NCBI GenBank assembly: GCA_937859855.1
Contig: CALMAR010000399.1
Coordinates: forward strand, 1-37,554
Source: an uncultured Kineosporia sp.
GTDB lineage: Bacteria; Actinomycetota; Actinomycetes; Actinomycetales; Kineosporiaceae
DNA: 37,554 nt
Direction: 5' to 3'
Below are positions 33,367 through 37,554 of this stretch, piece by piece (the stretch's first letter is position 1; each line of letters begins with the position of its first letter). The translations under genes and the position numbers were made by a program. The notes under the pieces were generated by a model. It was given only the letters and a program-made list of their open reading frames with translations. It ran no database searches and had not been told where the DNA came from.

Positions 33367-34038
33367 TCAGAGGACCGCCCGGATCGCCGCATCGAAGTTC
33401 GTCACGTGCTCGAGCGCCAGCCGAGCGGCCTTGTCGCTCTCTCCGTGAGCGATCGCTTGCAGGAGCTTGCCGTGCTCGCCGACGTGACCGGCGAGGTCCG
33501 GGAGGCGATCGACGAACAGGCACCAGATCCGCGTGGCCAAATTGTCTTGCCGGACGAGAATGTCCTCCAGGTAAGGATTTCCGGCCGCACGGTAGATCTC
33601 ACGGTGCACCTGGACGTCTCGTTGGATCAGCTCGCGCCGATCAAGGGCCGACCCCTCGAGGCGAGCGACCTCGGCACCGAGTTCGGCCAGTCGCCTTCGT
33701 GCGCCGAGTCCGGCCATGCGCGCGGCCCTAGCCGCAGCGAGCGGCTCCAGCTCGGTGCGGATCTCGGAGATGAAGGCCAGGTCGGTGATGTCCACCGGAG
33801 TGGCGAAGGTGCCGCGGCGTGGGTAGGCGACGACAAGCCGATCTTTCTCAAGCTGCTTCAGTGCCTCGCGAACCGGTGTCCGTCCGGTACCCAGCTCGCG
33901 GGCCAGCGCATCGTCGTTCAGAGGCTGACCGGGTTTGAGGTCGAGAAGGATCAGCCGATCGCGAAGAGCTTCGTAGGCCTGCTGTGCGAGAGGGAGGGAA
34001 ACGCCGCCCGAGTCTGAGGCCCGCGGTCCGACGTCCAT
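33367..34038 (-). CDS. GntR-family regulator, FCD subfamily (sarcosine oxidase neighbour)
   Basis: A 223-residue regulator. The winged helix (DDALARELGTGRTPVREALK, then KDRLVVAYPRRGTFATPVD) precedes an FCD domain with RDVQVHREIYRAAGN and EHGKLLQAIAHGE His ligands. ATG 34038 has a full AGGAGG 6 nt upstream, so the longer open frame is rejected. It is divergent from soxB, with 166 bp between starts, which makes it the likely local regulator of sarcosine or one-carbon catabolism. Confidence 0.9.
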   Translation of the reverse strand: MDVGPRASDSGGVSLPLAQQAYEALRDRLILLDLKPGQPLNDDALARELGTGRTPVREALKQLEKDRLVVAYPRRGTFATPVDITDLAFISEIRTELEPLAAARAARMAGLGARRRLAELGAEVARLEGSALDRRELIQRDVQVHREIYRAAGNPYLEDILVRQDNLATRIWCLFVDRLPDLAGHVGEHGKLLQAIAHGESDKAARLALEHVTNFDAAIRAVL

Positions 34039-34075
34039 AGCGGCCTCCTGTACCGAGCAAGCCTTGACCCTGTAA

Positions 34076-34116
34076 GCACACAAACATACTGTGCGTAGGA
34101 CATCTGACATATCAGA
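34076..34116. promoter_or_regulatory. candidate operators in the gntR-soxB intergenic region
   Basis: Two dyads lie side by side: GCACA (34076-34080) with TGTGC (34090-34094), and TCTGA-CATA-TCAGA (34103-34116). The second is a compact, nearly perfect palindrome between the divergent genes and is the better candidate for the FCD regulator. It shares no sequence with the TTCATATACGAT sites of the catabolic cluster. Confidence 0.4.
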
Positions 34117-34204
34117 GTTGACCATCGAGTAGGACAGAAGGCGGGCTGCTGGTGTCCATCGAGGATCAGGCTCGGATGAGCACGGCGCCGGCGCAGGCGG
34201 GGCG

Positions 34205-35452
34205 TTGAGCACCGTCGATACCGGCCCGCTCCGGCCTGGCGCACACCTGCCGGAGCATCCCGACTTCGCCTGGCGTAACCCGGAGCCCAAGCGCTCCTAC
34301 GATGTGATCATCGTCGGTGGTGGCGGCCACGGTCTCGCCACGGCGCACTACCTCGCCAAGAACCACGGCATCACCAACGTCGCCGTGCTGGAGCGGAGCT
34401 GGCTGGCCGGCGGGAACATGGCCCGCAACACGACCATCATCCGCTCGAACTACCTGTGGGATCAGAGCTCGGCGATCTACGAGCACTCCCTCAAGCTCTG
34501 GGAAACCCTCGAGCAGGACCTCGGCTACCCCATCCTGTTCGACCAGCGCGGCGTCATGAACCTGGCGCACAGCCTGCAGGACGTGCGTGACAGCGTGCGG
34601 CGCGTCGAGGCCAACAAGCTCAACGGCATCGACGCCGAGTGGCTCACCGCCGAGGAGGTCAAGAAACTCTGCCCGATCCTCAACATCTCCCAGGAGCTGC
34701 GCTACCCGGTTCTCGGAGCGACGTACCAGCCCCGGGCCGGCATCGCCAAACACGACTACGTCGCCTGGGGCTTTGCTCGCCGCGCCGACGAAGCCGGCGT
34801 CGACATCATCCAGGACTGCGCCGTGACCGGTTTCGTCACCGACCGGGACCGGGTGACGGGAGTCCGGACCAGTCAGGGCGACATCGCAGCCGGGCGGGTG
34901 TTGCTGTGCGCGGCGGGCAACACGACCGTCCTCACCGACATGCTCGGCTTCCGCGTCCCGATCCAGAGCCATCCCCTGCAGGCGCTGGTCTCCGAGCTCC
35001 TCGAGCCGGTTCACCCGACCGTGGTGATGTCCAACTACGTGCACGTCTACGTCTCCCAGGCTCACAAGGGTGAGCTCGTCATGGGCGCGGGCATCGACTC
35101 CTACAACGGTTACGGCCAGCGCGGAGCGTTCCACGTGATCGAGCGGCAGATGGCCGCCGCACTCGAGCTCTTCCCCGTCTTCGCCCGGGCGCATGTGCTG
35201 CGCACCTGGGCTGGGGTTGTCGACGTCAGCCCCGACGCGTCACCCATTGCCGGCCCCACCCCGTACGAGGGCCTCTACCTCAACTGTGGCTGGGGAACCG
35301 GCGGGTTCAAGGCGACCCCGGGCGTCGGATGGTGCCTCGCCCACATGATCGCCAATGACGAACCACACCCGTACAACGCACCCTTCAGTCTCGACCGGTT
35401 CACCACCGGCGCCCTGATCGACGAGCACGGCGCCTCCGGCGTCGCGCACTGA
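34205..35452 (+). CDS. soxB: heterotetrameric sarcosine oxidase, beta subunit
   Basis: A 415-residue flavoprotein with the FAD motif [13 protein letters not shown] from residue 38 and [19 protein letters not shown]. His183 in [12 protein letters not shown] lies where the family carries the covalently bound FMN. The subunit oxidatively demethylates sarcosine and passes the one-carbon unit to the alpha subunit and tetrahydrofolate. The TTG start is chosen because an upstream ATG (34176) is out of frame. The order soxB-soxD-soxA is the standard one. Confidence 0.95.
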   Translation: MSTVDTGPLRPGAHLPEHPDFAWRNPEPKRSYDVIIVGGGGHGLATAHYLAKNHGITNVAVLERSWLAGGNMARNTTIIRSNYLWDQSSAIYEHSLKLWETLEQDLGYPILFDQRGVMNLAHSLQDVRDSVRRVEANKLNGIDAEWLTAEEVKKLCPILNISQELRYPVLGATYQPRAGIAKHDYVAWGFARRADEAGVDIIQDCAVTGFVTDRDRVTGVRTSQGDIAAGRVLLCAAGNTTVLTDMLGFRVPIQSHPLQALVSELLEPVHPTVVMSNYVHVYVSQAHKGELVMGAGIDSYNGYGQRGAFHVIERQMAAALELFPVFARAHVLRTWAGVVDVSPDASPIAGPTPYEGLYLNCGWGTGGFKATPGVGWCLAHMIANDEPHPYNAPFSLDRFTTGALIDEHGASGVAH

Positions 35453-35472
35453 CCCCGGCCGGAGGTTCTCCG

Positions 35473-35766
35473 ATGCAGATGATCCCCTGCCCCTACTGCG
35501 GCCCGCGTCAGGAGGTGGAGTTCCACTACGGGGGACAGGCCCACGTGGCCTACCCGCAGGACCCCGGCGCCCTGTCCGACCAGGAATGGGCCCATTACCT
35601 GTTCTTCCGGGAGAACACCCGCGGGCTGTTCGCCGAACGATGGCAGCACGCGCTGGGCTGCCGCCGCTGGTTCAACGCCGTGCGCGACACCGTCACCTAT
35701 CGCTTCCACCACATCTACCGGCTGGACGAGATCCAGCCGGCGCCGATCGCGCCGGAGACGAGGTGA
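35473..35766 (+). CDS. soxD: sarcosine oxidase, delta subunit
   Basis: A 97-residue zinc-binding subunit with ligands Cys6, Cys9, His59 and Cys63 in the expected CPYC ... WQHALGCRRWFN arrangement. It is the small structural partner of the sarcosine oxidase tetramer. GGAGG lies 9 nt before the ATG, 20 bp after the soxB stop, and its TGA overlaps the soxA GTG. Confidence 0.95.
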   Translation: MQMIPCPYCGPRQEVEFHYGGQAHVAYPQDPGALSDQEWAHYLFFRENTRGLFAERWQHALGCRRWFNAVRDTVTYRFHHIYRLDEIQPAPIAPETR

Positions 35767-37554
35767 GCGGGCAAGGGGCCCAGCCCGCTGCCGCCCCGTT
35801 CCGGGTTCCCGGTTACGGCCGCATCGACCGCACGGTCAGCTACGGGTTCAGCTTCAACGCTCAGCAGCTCACCGGACACCGGGGGGACACCCTCGCCTCA
35901 GCCCTGCTGGCCCACGGCGTCCACCACACCACCACCAGCATCAAGCTCGGCCGCCCACGGGGCATCGCGGCCGCATGGGCGGAGGATCCCAATGGGCTGA
36001 TCCAGATCGAGAAGCCGTTTCCGGAGCCGATGTTGCTGGCCACCACGGTGGAGCTGACCGACGGGCTCGTGGCCTCCGGCATCCCGGGACAGGGCCGGCT
36101 CGCGGAGATGCCGGACACCGCGCGCTACGACGCCCGGCACGTCCACGCCGACCTGATCGTGATCGGCGCCGGGCCAACCGGCCTGATCGCCGCGCTGACC
36201 GCCGGGCGGGCGGGAGCCCGGGTCGTGCTGGTCGACGAGCAGTCCGAAGCCGGTGGCTTCCTCCTCAGCAGCAACGAGCAGATCGATGACCGCCCGGCGC
36301 TCGAGTGGGTCGCGGCCGCCACCACCGAGCTGGTCAGCCTCGACGACGTCCTGCATCTGCAGCGCACCACGGCGTTCGGGCATTTCGACGACGGATACGT
36401 TCTGGCGCTCGAGCGCCGCACCGACCACCTCGGCGCCGCAGCGCCGCCGAACCGGTCGCGTCAGCGAGTCTGGCGAATCCGGGCCCAGCACGTCCTGATC
36501 GCGACCGGCAGCCATGAGCGGCCGGTCGTGTTCAGCGGCAACGATCGGCCAGGCATCATGCTGGCCGGCGCGGCACGGACCTATCTGCACCGTTACGGAG
36601 TACTGGCCGGGCACGAGGTCGTGGTGTTCACCACCAACGACACCGCGTACACCGCAGCGCTCGACCTTGCCGCCGCGGGGGCCCGGGTACGCGCCGTTGC
36701 CGACGCCCGCACCGAAGCACCGGCGCACTGGAAGAAGGAGTGCGAGCGGCGAGGTATACCGGTGCGGGCCGGGCAGGTCGTGTCGGGCACTGAGGGAAGC
36801 AATCGGATCACCGCTGCTGCCGTGGCGAGCCTGCAGGGTGGCGAGGTCGGCCCGCCGGAGCGCATCGCCTGCGATCTGCTGCTGGTCAGCGGTGGATGGA
36901 ACCCGGCGGTGCACCTGTTCAGCCAAGCCGGGGGCACGCTGCGCTACGACGAGACTCTCGGCGCCTTCAGGCCGGCACAGGACCGGGAGGCGATGACCGT
37001 CGCTGGAGGAGCCGCAGGCCTGGCCGATCTGGGTGACTGCCTGCGGGACGGCCGCCAGGCCGCACAGTCCGCACTTCTCGCGGCCGGAGCCGGGTCCGGG
37101 GCCGATCCGGCCCACCCGCAGACGACAGCCTCGATCGAGCCGGTTGCCCGGCCCGCTCCCCCGATGACGGCCCCGCTGGTGCTGTGGCGGGTGCCCGATC
37201 CGGGCGGCGACGGCAGCACCCAGTTCGTCGACCAGCAGCGCGACGCCACGGTCAAGGACATCGGCCGGGCCCTCGCCTCGGGCATGCGATCGGTGGAGCA
37301 CGTCAAGCGCTACACCACCATCGGCACCGCGCATGACCAGGGCAAGACCTCGGGGATCATCACCACCGGGATCGTCGCCGAGTTGCTCGGGCGCCCGGTG
37401 GCGGACCTGGGCACCACAACCTTCCGGCCGCCTTACACCCCGGTGTCCTTCGCCGCCCTGGCGGGCCGCGACCGTGGCGCCCTGTTCGACCCCGAGCGAA
37501 CCACCGCCGTGCACGCCTGGCATCTGGACCGCGGCGCGGTGTGGGAGGACGCCG
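35763..37554 (+). CDS. soxA: sarcosine oxidase, alpha subunit (3' end outside window)
   Basis: The first 597 codons of a subunit that is usually about 950-1000 residues. They include the N-terminal segment with LASALLAHGVH and GRPRGIAAAWAEDPNG, the NAD-binding IGAGPTGLIAALTAGRAG from about 135, the second dinucleotide region LAGHEVVVFTTND, and SGGWNPAVHLF. The C-terminal aminomethyltransferase (folate) domain would begin beyond or near the window end. The start is GTG 35763, overlapping the soxD stop by 4 nt. The long open frame on the opposite strand is a GC-driven shadow. Confidence 0.93.
   Translation, partial: MSGQGAQPAAAPFRVPGYGRIDRTVSYGFSFNAQQLTGHRGDTLASALLAHGVHHTTTSIKLGRPRGIAAAWAEDPNGLIQIEKPFPEPMLLATTVELTDGLVASGIPGQGRLAEMPDTARYDARHVHADLIVIGAGPTGLIAALTAGRAGARVVLVDEQSEAGGFLLSSNEQIDDRPALEWVAAATTELVSLDDVLHLQRTTAFGHFDDGYVLALERRTDHLGAAAPPNRSRQRVWRIRAQHVLIATGSHERPVVFSGNDRPGIMLAGAARTYLHRYGVLAGHEVVVFTTNDTAYTAALDLAAAGARVRAVADARTEAPAHWKKECERRGIPVRAGQVVSGTEGSNRITAAAVASLQGGEVGPPERIACDLLLVSGGWNPAVHLFSQAGGTLRYDETLGAFRPAQDREAMTVAGGAAGLADLGDCLRDGRQAAQSALLAAGAGSGADPAHPQTTASIEPVARPAPPMTAPLVLWRVPDPGGDGSTQFVDQQRDATVKDIGRALASGMRSVEHVKRYTTIGTAHDQGKTSGIITTGIVAELLGRPVADLGTTTFRPPYTPVSFAALAGRDRGALFDPERTTAVHAWHLDRGAVWEDA

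Noticed and set aside
35898..37523. 541-codon minus-strand frame at the right end
   Set aside because: Antisense to soxA, which has clear family motifs and continues out of the window.
1..37554. CRISPR arrays, rRNA genes, intact insertion sequences
   Set aside because: No regularly spaced repeats, no rRNA segments and no transposase reading frame were seen.

Overview
The window comes from the chromosome of a high-GC Gram-positive bacterium (Actinomycetota). GC-rich wobble positions, frequent GTG/TTG starts, AGGAGG-like ribosome binding sites, Tat-exported hydrolases, an actinobacterial-type lipoprotein and a heterotetrameric sarcosine oxidase operon all point that way. I cannot name the species from the sequence alone.

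Region 1 (about 1-10000) is a defence island. A GIY-YIG protein gene leads a type I restriction-modification operon in the unusual order hsdR-hsdS-hsdM. It is followed by a small three-helix membrane protein and, on the other strand, a PD-(D/E)XK-type nuclease-like protein. A perfect 29-bp direct repeat (148-176 and 9127-9155) brackets the block. Just outside the right copy lie the 3' half of a tRNA-Arg(CCT) and a tyrosine integrase gene broken by several frameshifts, so this is a mobile-element integration hot spot.

Region 2 (about 10060-14820) holds two Tat-exported hydrolases (a neutral-ceramidase-like protein and a GxSxG esterase) and a LysR regulator. Between and around them are decayed fragments: an alpha/beta-hydrolase end, an unidentified C-terminus and an MFS transporter stub.

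Region 3 (about 14815-29360) is the main interest: a compact, divergently transcribed catabolic cluster. The leftward operon encodes a PhzS-like FAD monooxygenase, a DUF3500 protein, an atypical SDR, an NTF2-like protein, a fumarylacetoacetate-hydrolase-family enzyme and a RidA protein. The rightward set encodes a sugar-type ABC importer (permease, binding lipoprotein, ATPase), an ACMSD-fold amidohydrolase, a HpaH/MhpD-type hydratase, a HpaI-type aldolase, an RraA-type aldolase, a GntR/FCD regulator and a second DUF3500 protein. Near-identical TTCATATACGAT-type sites occur three times in the divergent promoter region and once before the GntR gene, which suggests one regulon. The likely scheme is import, hydroxylation by the flavoenzyme, ring or chain cleavage by a step not recognised here (DUF3500 is a candidate), then hydration and retro-aldol cleavage. 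The substrate is unknown.

Region 4 (about 29360-33370) contains a decayed NAD(P)-binding gene, small hypothetical genes, an MFS transporter fused to a C-terminal cyclic-nucleotide-binding domain, and a P-loop nucleoside/pantothenate-type kinase.

Region 5 (33367-37554) is a sarcosine oxidase operon, soxB-soxD-soxA (soxA runs off the window end), with a divergent GntR/FCD regulator.
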